Positions 56,954-64,000 of a stretch of DNA of 64,000 nucleotides are shown piece by piece. A program made the position numbers and the translations under genes. The notes under the pieces are model-generated. The model was not told where the DNA came from. It made no database searches and worked only from the letters and a program-made list of their open reading frames with translations. Each line of letters begins with the position of its first letter. Positions within the stretch are counted from its first letter, which is position 1. This DNA comes from Bradyrhizobium sp. 141 (GTDB lineage: Bacteria > Pseudomonadota > Alphaproteobacteria > Rhizobiales > Xanthobacteraceae), in assembly GCF_023074055.1 (NCBI RefSeq), contig NZ_JADPKR010000098.1, positions 1 through 64,000 on the forward strand, given 5' to 3'.

Positions 56954-58150
56954 ATGACAACCATCCCTGTCGCATACATTTTGCTCGACGATGCCCGCCT
57001 CCCGGACGAAGAGGCGTTGATCCGGGCGCTACGCGTTCGTCATCCCGAGTTGCAGTGGAGCCGCAGCACGATCGCATCACGCGCCGACGCTGGCGATCCG
57101 ATGTTCATCCGTGCCGGCGATCAACTCATGGCGATCCTCATGATTCCGGCGCCCATGCCTTTCGATCAGCAGCTGTGGCAGCGGGCCTCCTGGCTATGGC
57201 CGGAATCTGTCGACGCCGCCGGCCGCCATCGCGCGCACCTCATCGTCTCGCCGATGGGTCCTGCCGAAAGCAATGCGGAACTGAAGGCGCTGGGTTTTGC
57301 CGAGAATACACGTCTCGCGACGGCCTTTGTGGGGGCCGTCGTCGCGGCACTGGCTGGTGTTGTCGCCGTGGTCTGGCGGGGAAACGTCGGTCGTTCGCCC
57401 GAGATGTGGCTGGAGCAGTCACGTAGCGCGTTTGCGCCCTATCCAGATCAACCGTTCGCATTGTGGATGGAGATCGTCCCCTACCGTTCCGGCAAGACCA
57501 TAGGAGCCTACACGGTCGGACTGTCGGCGTTCACTGGACGAGAGATCGAGTTCGAGGTGGATGGGCTCGATCAACACACCGTCACCGCCCGCGTCGCCCA
57601 GCTTTCGGCATATCTCATCGGAAACGGCCTGGACGACGGACCCAAGAGCGGCGAGGTGTTCGAGGCCGATTCCGAGATCGATCATCGCGTCGCGGTGCTC
57701 CACCGCAACTCGCGCTTCAATATCGGACCGGTCATCTCGTTCTCATCCCTCGATGATCGATCGGGGAGAATCAGGACCTATCCGATCATTCCCGCCGCCA
57801 TTGCCCGGAATCATCCGCTGCTGGTCATGCTGGGCAAGGTCGGGCTTTTCGATCCGGCACAGGCCAAGAACCAAATCAGGCTCAGGCCGGATCACTATGA
57901 ATCGGAAGTCCGCATCGAGAGCTTCGATCAAGGCCTCTCGCAGGCGCTGTCCGGAATGATCGCAACCGATGTCTATGCCGAGGCCGACACGAACGCGCGC
58001 CGCGCGCTCGAGAGCGGAGACATGGCGTCCGCGAGATCCATTCTCCAGCCCTGGGCCGAGGAGGTTGGCTTGCTGCAAGGAGCAGCCAAGCTCGCTCTGA
58101 CTTTGTGCGACGTGTTCTTGTTCATGCCGTCGCCGCTGCGCAGCCCGTAG
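56954..58150 (+). CDS. DUF4261-like protein with one membrane helix
   Basis: A 398-residue protein. Hydrophilic N-terminal ~115 residues (VAYILLDDARLPDEEALIRALRVRHPEL) end in HLIVSPMGP. One hydrophobic helix (TAFVGAVVAALAGVVAVVW) is near residues 118-136. SKTIGAYTVGLSAFTGREIEFE and a C-terminal region follow the DUF4261 pattern I remember. Function unknown. Start ATG 56954, divergent from the dehalogenase gene with 163 bases between. Confidence 0.65.
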   Translation: MTTIPVAYILLDDARLPDEEALIRALRVRHPELQWSRSTIASRADAGDPMFIRAGDQLMAILMIPAPMPFDQQLWQRASWLWPESVDAAGRHRAHLIVSPMGPAESNAELKALGFAENTRLATAFVGAVVAALAGVVAVVWRGNVGRSPEMWLEQSRSAFAPYPDQPFALWMEIVPYRSGKTIGAYTVGLSAFTGREIEFEVDGLDQHTVTARVAQLSAYLIGNGLDDGPKSGEVFEADSEIDHRVAVLHRNSRFNIGPVISFSSLDDRSGRIRTYPIIPAAIARNHPLLVMLGKVGLFDPAQAKNQIRLRPDHYESEVRIESFDQGLSQALSGMIATDVYAEADTNARRALESGDMASARSILQPWAEEVGLLQGAAKLALTLCDVFLFMPSPLRSP

Positions 58151-58219
58151 CGGGCAGACGATGGACCAGTCCCTGCGACGTCCGGCTCAACCGGCCGAAC
58201 GATCGCGTGGGGGACAGCC

Positions 58220-59221
58220 TTAGTCCAAATGGAACTTGGCCAGCTCGCGGTGCTCGGCCTTGATGTAGCGCACGGTGCCGGTGACGGAGCGCATCACCAC
58301 CGTCTCGGTCTCGATCACGCCGTCCTTGCGGAATTTGACGCCTGACAGCAGCGAGCCCGTGGTGACGCCGGTGGCGGCGAACAGGCAGTCACCGCGCGCC
58401 ATGTCCTCGATGCCGTAGATCATCTTGGGATCGTTGACGCCCATCTTGGCGGCGCGCTCGATTTTCTCGGCGGAATCGAGGATTAGCCGGCACTGCATCT
58501 GGCCGCCGATGCAGCGCAGCGCCACGGCCGCGAGCACGCCTTCCGGCGCGCCGCCGGTGCCGAGATACATGTCGACGCCGGTATTGTCAGGATCGGCGCA
58601 ATGGATCACGCCGGCGACGTCGCCATCGGTGATCAGGCGCACGGCGGCGCCGGTCGAGCGCACGCTCTCGATGATGCTTGCATGGCGCGGACGATCGAGC
58701 ACGAGAACCGTGATGCCGTCAGGCTGGACGCCCTTGGCCTTGGCGAGGCGGCGGACGTTGTCGGCCGGCGTTGCATCGAGATCGACGACGCCCTTGTCGT
58801 AACCCGGGCCGATCGCGAGCTTCTGCATGTAGACGTCGGGCGCGTGCAGCAGCGTGCCGCCGTCGGCCATCGCCATCGTGGCAATCGAGCCCGGCATGTT
58901 CTTGGCGCACAGCGTGGTGCCTTCGAGCGGATCGACCGCAATGTCGACCTGCGGGCCGGCGTTCAGGCCAACTTTCTCGCCGATGAAGAGCATCGGCGCC
59001 TCGTCGCGCTCGCCCTCGCCGATCACGATGGTGCCCTCGATCGGGAGCTTGTTGAGCTCGCGGCGCATCGCATCCACCGCGGCCTGGTCGGCCGCCTTCT
59101 CGTTACCGTGCCCGCGCAGCCGCGCCGACGACACCGCCGCCCGCTCCGTCACCCGCACGATCTCCAGCGTGAGAATGCGCTCGAGCAAGGCGTGCGGGGG
59201 GACTTCAATATGGGTCGACAT
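58220..59221 (-). CDS. glpX: Class II fructose-1,6-bisphosphatase (GlpX)
   Basis: A 333-residue inositol-phosphatase-fold enzyme. IVIGEGERDEAPMLFIGEKVG and DIAVDPLEGTTLCAKNMPGSIATMA hold the metal ligands; GIEDMARGDCLFAATGVTTGSLL is the GlpX signature. It removes the 1-phosphate of fructose 1,6-bisphosphate in gluconeogenesis; in bradyrhizobia it may also serve sedoheptulose bisphosphate. Start ATG at 59221, 84 bases after hom on the same strand. Confidence 0.95.
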   Translation of the reverse strand: MSTHIEVPPHALLERILTLEIVRVTERAAVSSARLRGHGNEKAADQAAVDAMRRELNKLPIEGTIVIGEGERDEAPMLFIGEKVGLNAGPQVDIAVDPLEGTTLCAKNMPGSIATMAMADGGTLLHAPDVYMQKLAIGPGYDKGVVDLDATPADNVRRLAKAKGVQPDGITVLVLDRPRHASIIESVRSTGAAVRLITDGDVAGVIHCADPDNTGVDMYLGTGGAPEGVLAAVALRCIGGQMQCRLILDSAEKIERAAKMGVNDPKMIYGIEDMARGDCLFAATGVTTGSLLSGVKFRKDGVIETETVVMRSVTGTVRYIKAEHRELAKFHLD

Positions 59222-59284
59222 CGGCTAACTCCTTCGAAACAGTTTTGGACAGGATTCCTTGCCCGCATTAACTCGTAACGCCCA

Positions 59285-59303
59285 CGGTTCGTTCGACGAA
59301 CCG
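59285..59303 (-). terminator. Hairpin between hom and glpX
   Basis: CGGTTCGT (59285-59292), TCG, ACGAACCG (59296-59303): eight perfect pairs, two bases after the hom stop codon. No T-run follows on the minus strand. It may be a weak terminator or processing site between hom and glpX. Confidence 0.45.
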
Positions 59304-59305
59304 CC

Positions 59306-60622
59306 TCAGTTCTTCTCGATCCGGATCACCTGCGGCCGTCCGCTGATCACCTTGTCCTTCTGCACGGCGGCGAGCGCGCGGCGCACGGCGTCCTCGTGGG
59401 TCGCATAGGTGATCAGGATGACGGGCACGGGGACCGCCTTGCCGTTATCAGGCGCAGCGCCGCCATTGGGATGACGCTGCACGATCGACTCGATCGAAAT
59501 CTTCTGTTCTGCAAGCCGCGTCGCGATCGCAGCCGCGGTGCCGGGGAAATCGCGCGCCAGAAGGCGGATGTAATAGCCGCCCTCGTGCCGCTCCATCGGC
59601 GCCTTCTTGGTGTCGCGCAGTTGCGAAATCGGCCGGCCGAACGGATTGGCACGGATGCCGCGCGCGACATCAGCGATGTCGGCGACCACGGCGGATGCCG
59701 TCGCGGCGCCGCCGGCGCCGGGGCCAACCAGCGTGATCGGCGGAATGCCCTCACCGTCGATCGTGACAGCATTGGTGACACCCATCACCTGCGCGATCGA
59801 GGAGGATTTTGGAACCATCGTCGGATGCACGCGCTGCTCGATGCCCGTGGCGGTGCGCACCGCAACGCCGAGCAGCTTGACGCGGTAGCCGAGATCGGAC
59901 GCCGCGCGCAGATCTTCCGGTGCGATGGATGAGATGCCTTCGACATACACCGCGCTTTGAGCAACTTTCGTGCCGAAGGCGAGGCTGGCGAGGATCGCGA
60001 GTTTTTGCGCGGTATCATGGCCGTCGACGTCGAAGGACGGGTTGGCCTCGGCATAACCGAGCCGCTGCGCGTCCTTGAGGCATTCGGCGAAGGACAGACC
60101 CTCCTGCTCCATCCTCGTCAGGATGTAATTGCAGGTGCCGTTGAGGATACCGTAGACACGGTTGATGCCGGTTCCGGCAAGACCCTCGCGCAACGTCTTG
60201 ATGACGGGGATCGCGGCGCCGACGGCTGCCTCGTAATTCAACGCCCCGCCGTGCTTTTCGGCTGATTTGGAGAGCTTGAGGCCGTGCTTGGCCAGCAGCG
60301 CCTTGTTGGCGGTGACGACCGACTTGCCGGCGTTGAGTGCGGCCTCGACGGCCGCCAGCGCGGGATCGCCGGCGCCGCCCATCAGTTCGACGAAGCAATC
60401 GATGCCGGGATGGGTGGCCAGCGCCATCGGATCCCTGACCCATTCGACGCCGCGCAGATCGACGCCGCGCTTCTTCGCCTTCGAGCGCGCGGTGACGGCA
60501 ACGACACGGATGCCGCGGCCGCTGCGGCCCGCGAGCACGCGGGCCTGCGTTTCAATCAAACGGACCACTTCGGCGCCCACGGTGCCGAGCCCCGCTATGC
60601 CCACTTTCAGGGGTGCAACCAT
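59306..60622 (-). CDS. hom: Homoserine dehydrogenase
   Basis: A 438-residue enzyme, full length. NAD(P) binding: GIAGLGTVGAEVV. Catalytic region: VYGILNGTCNYILTRMEQEG and YAEANPSFDVDGHDTAQKLAILA. The C-terminal ACT domain (YYIRLLARDFPGTAAAIATRLAEQKISIESI) suggests threonine feedback. It reduces aspartate semialdehyde to homoserine, the branch to Thr and Met. Second gene after an aminotransferase on the same strand (29 bases), before glpX. Confidence 0.96.
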   Translation of the reverse strand: MVAPLKVGIAGLGTVGAEVVRLIETQARVLAGRSGRGIRVVAVTARSKAKKRGVDLRGVEWVRDPMALATHPGIDCFVELMGGAGDPALAAVEAALNAGKSVVTANKALLAKHGLKLSKSAEKHGGALNYEAAVGAAIPVIKTLREGLAGTGINRVYGILNGTCNYILTRMEQEGLSFAECLKDAQRLGYAEANPSFDVDGHDTAQKLAILASLAFGTKVAQSAVYVEGISSIAPEDLRAASDLGYRVKLLGVAVRTATGIEQRVHPTMVPKSSSIAQVMGVTNAVTIDGEGIPPITLVGPGAGGAATASAVVADIADVARGIRANPFGRPISQLRDTKKAPMERHEGGYYIRLLARDFPGTAAAIATRLAEQKISIESIVQRHPNGGAAPDNGKAVPVPVILITYATHEDAVRRALAAVQKDKVISGRPQVIRIEKN

Positions 60623-60651
60623 GATGTCTTAGAAAACCTGCCGAAGAGAAC

Positions 60652-61872
60652 TTAACGCCGATTGGCGAGCGGAACGACGTTGTGCAACGTTTCGATGCCG
60701 CTTTCAAGGAAGCGTCGCACGCCGCGCGCGGCCTGCCTGATCCGTTGCTCGTTTTCCACCATGGCGATGCGGACATATCCTTCACCATGCTCGCCGAAGC
60801 CGACGCCGGGCGACACCGCGACGCCGGATTTCTCGACCATCAGGGTCGCGAACTGCATGCTGCCGACGCTGCGGAAGGCTTCCGGCAGCGGCACCCAGGC
60901 GAACATCGACGCCTCCGGCGGCGGAATCTCCCAGCCGGCGCGGCCGAACGATTCAACCAGCGCATCGCGGCGCTTGCGGTAGGTGTCGCGCATCTCCTTG
61001 ATGCAATCGTCGGGCCCGTTCAGCGCCGCGGTCGCCGCGACCTGAACCGGCGTAAAGGCGCCGTAATCGAGGTAGGATTTGACGCGGGCGAGCGCCGCGA
61101 TCACGCGCTCATTGCCGACCGCGAAGCCCATGCGCCAGCCGGCCATCGAATAGGTCTTCGACATCGAGGTGAACTCGACGGCGACATCGATCGCACCCGG
61201 CACCTGGAGCACTGAGGGCGGCGGATTGCTCTCGTCGAAATAGACCTCGGCATAAGCGAGATCGGACAGGATCAGGATCTCGTGCTTCTTCGCGAACGCG
61301 ACCAGGTCCTTGTAGAAATCGAGGCTCGCGACATAGGCGGTCGGGTTCGAAGGATAGCAGACGACGAGCGCGAGCGGCTTCGGGATCGAATGCACGATTG
61401 CCCGCTCCACCGCCTCGAAGAACTGCGGCGTCGGCTCGGAGGGCACCGAGCGGATGACGCCGCCCGCCATCAAGAAGCCGAAGGCGTGAATCGGGTAGCT
61501 CGGGTTCGGACAGAGGATGACGTCGCCGGGCGCCGTGATCGCCTGCGCCACATTGGCAAAGCCCTCCTTCGAGCCGAGCGTCGCCACGATCTGGGTGTCG
61601 GGGTTGAGCTTCACGCCGAAGCGGCGGGCGTAGTAGCCGGCTTGGGCCCGGCGCAGTCCGGGGATGCCGCGGGACGCCGAGTAGCGGTCGGTGCGCGGCT
61701 TGCCCAGCGTCTCCTTCAGCTTCTCCAGCACATGCGCCGGGGCCGGCAGATCCGGATTGCCCATGCCGAGGTCGATGATGTCGGCGCCAGCATTCCGCGC
61801 GGCCGCCTTGGCCCGGTTGACCTGCTCGAACACGTAAGGCGGAAGGCGGCGGATGCGGTAAAATTCTTCCAT
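60652..61872 (-). CDS. PLP-dependent aminotransferase (class I; DapL/AlaC-like)
   Basis: A 406-residue aminotransferase. MEEFYRIRRLPPYVFEQVNRAKAAAR is the N-terminus; PLP lysine is in TSMSKTYSMAGWRMGF; NPTAY and DLAYAEVYFD are family motifs. Members of this group are annotated as LL-diaminopimelate aminotransferase or alanine aminotransferase; position 30 bases upstream of hom fits a role in Asp-family or alanine metabolism. Start ATG at 61872. Confidence 0.9.
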   Translation of the reverse strand: MEEFYRIRRLPPYVFEQVNRAKAAARNAGADIIDLGMGNPDLPAPAHVLEKLKETLGKPRTDRYSASRGIPGLRRAQAGYYARRFGVKLNPDTQIVATLGSKEGFANVAQAITAPGDVILCPNPSYPIHAFGFLMAGGVIRSVPSEPTPQFFEAVERAIVHSIPKPLALVVCYPSNPTAYVASLDFYKDLVAFAKKHEILILSDLAYAEVYFDESNPPPSVLQVPGAIDVAVEFTSMSKTYSMAGWRMGFAVGNERVIAALARVKSYLDYGAFTPVQVAATAALNGPDDCIKEMRDTYRKRRDALVESFGRAGWEIPPPEASMFAWVPLPEAFRSVGSMQFATLMVEKSGVAVSPGVGFGEHGEGYVRIAMVENEQRIRQAARGVRRFLESGIETLHNVVPLANRR

Positions 61873-62086
61873 GGCTCTCTGGGCTCCGGGCAACCGGTCA
61901 GGGCAGAATCGACAGGACGGACGACGATTCGGAAGGGCGCTCAGGATCGTCGTGAAAACTACTCAAAATCAAATGCTTAGAGCAATCATCGACAACGAAG
62001 ACTGAAGTCGTTCGCCCTGACTCTCGGCTGAACCGGGATCTTTTAGCACGGCAAGGCGGGGGCGCCAGCGATTACCTTGCTGTGCC

Positions 62087-62362
62087 TCATTTCGCGTCCT
62101 TGCCGGCAGCGGCCTGGCGATCGCGCGCGGCGGCGAGCTCGGCCTCGATCTTGGCGCGCTGCTCCAGCGGGATGGTCGCCTGATCCCGATCCGGCGGCAG
62201 GTCGTGCACCGGCAGGTAGGTACCGGGCTCCCTCGGATGTGCCTGCGCGTCCGTGGGCGTCATATCCGCGAGCTGGCTCGAGCAGCCGCCCATGGCGAGC
62301 GCCGCAATCAGCAGCGCGCTGCGGATCGGCAGCGTCTTTTGCAGGTCCCATAACGCCAACAC
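62087..62362 (-). CDS. Small lipoprotein
   Basis: Ninety-one residues from a GTG at 62362, or a nearby start. Hydrophobic segment SALLIAALAMGGCSS carries a lipobox (AMGGC), and the mature part is short and charged (LPPDRDQATIPLEQRAKIEAEL), ending ARDRQAAAGKDAK. Outer-membrane anchoring is likely; function unknown. Upstream 62363-62615 is 253 bases of divergent region before phaC. Confidence 0.7.
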   Translation of the reverse strand: MLALWDLQKTLPIRSALLIAALAMGGCSSQLADMTPTDAQAHPREPGTYLPVHDLPPDRDQATIPLEQRAKIEAELAAARDRQAAAGKDAK

Positions 62363-62615
62363 TTGGGAAATCCCCTACTCGTCCCAAAGCACGGCCCCGG
62401 GCAACCTTACCCAAGACCGCGCCCAAGCTCAAACCATTGCTGCCCGAATGGCGAGAGCGAGAAAACAGCCGTTGCCCACCAAGCCGAGCGGTGCGGCCCG
62501 AATGTGACGGAACCAAGAAGATTTGTCGCACTGCAACACATCTTCGAGAGTGTTTAACGCCAAACATGCGAGCTTCGCGGTGACGAATACGGAATGAGTC
62601 GTTACTGTTCTGCTC

Positions 62616-64000
62616 ATGAGTATGGCCACGACCGATACGCCCAAACCCGAGACGAAGTTCGATGCGGAAGCCTTCGCGATGAATGTCGCGCGGGCGATGG
62701 AGAGCGGCGGCAAGGCGCTGGCCGCTTACCTCAAGCCGCGCGAGAGCGGCGAGGTGCAGGATCGGCCGCCGGCCGAGCTTGCGGAGGTCGTCAAGACCTT
62801 CACGTCGGTCGCCGAATACTGGTTGTCGGATACGTCCCGCTCTTCCGATCTGCAGACCAAGCTCGCCAAGGACTATCTCGACCTCTGGGGCTCGGCGGTG
62901 CGCCGCATGGCCGGCCAGGACGCCCCGCCTGCGATCGCGCCCTCCCCGCGCGACAAGCGCTTTGCCGACCCGGAATGGAAATCGAACCAGTTCTTCGATT
63001 TCGTGATGCAGCTCTATCTGCTCACGACCAAATGGGCGCAGGAGCTGGTGCGCGATGCCGAAGGGCTCGATCCGCAGACGCGTCGCAAGGCCGAGTTCTA
63101 CGTCCAGCAGGTCACCAATGCGCTGTCGCCGTCCAACTTCGTGCTGACCAATCCGGAGGTGCTGCGCGAGACGGTGGCGAGCAGCGGCGACAATCTGGCG
63201 CGCGGCCTGAAGATGCTCGCCGAGGACATAGCGGCCGGCAAGGGCACGCTGAAGATCCGCCAGTCCAATCCGGACAACCTCGTCGTCGGCGTCAACATGG
63301 CGACGACGCCGGGCAAGGTGATCTACCAGAACGAGACGATGCAGCTGATCCAGTATTCACCGACCACGGAGACGGTGCTGCGCACCCCGCTCCTGATCGT
63401 GCCGCCCTGGATCAACAAGTTCTACATCCTCGATCTCAAGCCGGAGAAATCCTACATCAAGTGGTGCGTCGACCAGGGCATCACCGTGTTCGTGATCTCA
63501 TGGGTCAATCCCGACAAGCGGCTCGGCAACAAGAGCTGGGAAGACTACATGAAGGAAGGCCTGCTCACGGCGATGGACGTGATCGAGAGGGTCACCGGCG
63601 AGATGAAGGTGCACGCCGCCGGCTATTGCGTCGGCGGCACGATGCTGGCGACCACGCTGGCCTGGCTCGCCGAGAAGCGCCGCCAGCGCGTGGCGTCCGC
63701 GACGTTCTTCGCCGCCCAGGTCGACTTCACCCATGCCGGCGATCTCCTCGTGTTCGTCGACGAGGAGCAGATCGCGGCCCTCGAACAGGACATGAAGACG
63801 GCCGGCGTGCTCGAAGGCTCGAAGATGGCGATGGCCTTCAACATGCTCCGCTCAAACGATCTGATCTGGTCCTACGTCGTCAGCAACTATCTGAAGGGCC
63901 AGCAGCCGAGCGCGTTCGACTTGTTGCACTGGAATTCCGATGCGACGCGCATGACCGCGTCGAACCATTCCTATTATTTGCGCAACTGCTATCTGGAGAA
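62616..64000 (+). CDS. phaC: Class I poly(3-hydroxyalkanoate) synthase, partial (runs off the window)
   Basis: At least 461 codons are visible before the window edge. The N-terminal ~100 residues are the class I PhaC domain (YLDLWGSAVRRMAGQ, DKRFADPEWKSNQFFDFV). The nucleophile box GYCVGGT, replacing the lipase GxSxG, holds the catalytic Cys; PWINKFYILDLKPEKSYIKWCVDQGITVFVISWVNPD follows the family exactly. It polymerises hydroxyacyl-CoA into PHB granules. ATG 62616, with a second in-frame ATG at 62622. The His and Asp of the triad lie beyond the edge. Confidence 0.97.
   Translation, partial: MSMATTDTPKPETKFDAEAFAMNVARAMESGGKALAAYLKPRESGEVQDRPPAELAEVVKTFTSVAEYWLSDTSRSSDLQTKLAKDYLDLWGSAVRRMAGQDAPPAIAPSPRDKRFADPEWKSNQFFDFVMQLYLLTTKWAQELVRDAEGLDPQTRRKAEFYVQQVTNALSPSNFVLTNPEVLRETVASSGDNLARGLKMLAEDIAAGKGTLKIRQSNPDNLVVGVNMATTPGKVIYQNETMQLIQYSPTTETVLRTPLLIVPPWINKFYILDLKPEKSYIKWCVDQGITVFVISWVNPDKRLGNKSWEDYMKEGLLTAMDVIERVTGEMKVHAAGYCVGGTMLATTLAWLAEKRRQRVASATFFAAQVDFTHAGDLLVFVDEEQIAALEQDMKTAGVLEGSKMAMAFNMLRSNDLIWSYVVSNYLKGQQPSAFDLLHWNSDATRMTASNHSYYLRNCYLE

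Noticed and set aside
1..64000. CRISPR array or prophage
   Set aside because: No regularly spaced direct repeats, cas-like proteins, capsid, terminase or lysis genes were seen.

Overview
The window looks like a chromosomal segment of a Bradyrhizobium-type alphaproteobacterium (Nitrobacteraceae). The base composition is strongly GC-rich. Gene families and order are typical of that group: PHA synthase, epmA/epmB/EF-P locus, Bug/TctABC transporter, OFA-type MFS carrier, many small exported proteins, and dispersed palindromic repeats of the 'CCTCATCCTGAGGAGC' and 'GTAGCCCGGAT' types. This is inference from recognised protein families, not from a database search. I see no prophage, CRISPR array, rRNA or integrase. 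The only mobile-element hint is the first 12 codons of a possible transposase at the left edge.

Left third (1-16 kb): a PilZ protein, tRNA-Glu(TTC), a tandem-PilZ protein, an acyl-CoA desaturase and a PrsW-type membrane protease. Next comes a polar amino-acid ABC importer (ATPase, two permeases, binding protein) behind a class V aminotransferase, with a divergent IclR regulator. An HdeD-like protein follows. Then a DAHP synthase gene lies behind a well-formed transcription attenuator with an aromatic-rich leader peptide (Tyr-Phe-Trp-Tyr-Phe-Ser-Tyr). The EF-P modification locus comes next: epmA and epmB overlap and run away from efp.

Middle (16-38 kb): envelope proteins (M23 peptidase, MltB-like transglycosylase, L,D-transpeptidase), DUF808 protein, a cupin/AhpD pair with divergent MarR regulator and a clear palindrome, aldolase/SDR pair, recJ, a soluble MCP-like protein with an inverted domain order, an NmrA-like protein, a second cupin and a glycosyltransferase. 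A catabolic unit follows: TctC, TctB, TctA, a PdxA-family dehydrogenase, a CaiB-type CoA-transferase and an enoyl-CoA hydratase. A GntR/FCD regulator is divergent from it, with several copies of a TTTTGAATGCAAAA palindrome.

Right part (38.5-64 kb): Tat-exported metallo-beta-lactamase-fold hydrolase; OFA carrier with three tiny downstream ORFs and a convergent LysR regulator; RND efflux pair with divergent TetR regulator and a double GGAAAC-N6-GTTTCC operator; adenylate cyclase/ATPase/TPR protein; FAD-linked oxidase. Next is a cyclooxygenase/alpha-dioxygenase-like heme protein whose 3' end overlaps a small P450-like gene. A haloacid dehalogenase, a DUF4261 protein, glpX, hom, an aminotransferase, a lipoprotein and a PHA synthase cut by the window end complete the region.

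The two most interesting items are the aromatic amino-acid attenuator in front of the DAHP synthase gene and the split dioxygenase plus P450-like pair, which resembles a two-gene bacterial counterpart of fungal Ppo (DOX-P450) oxylipin enzymes.
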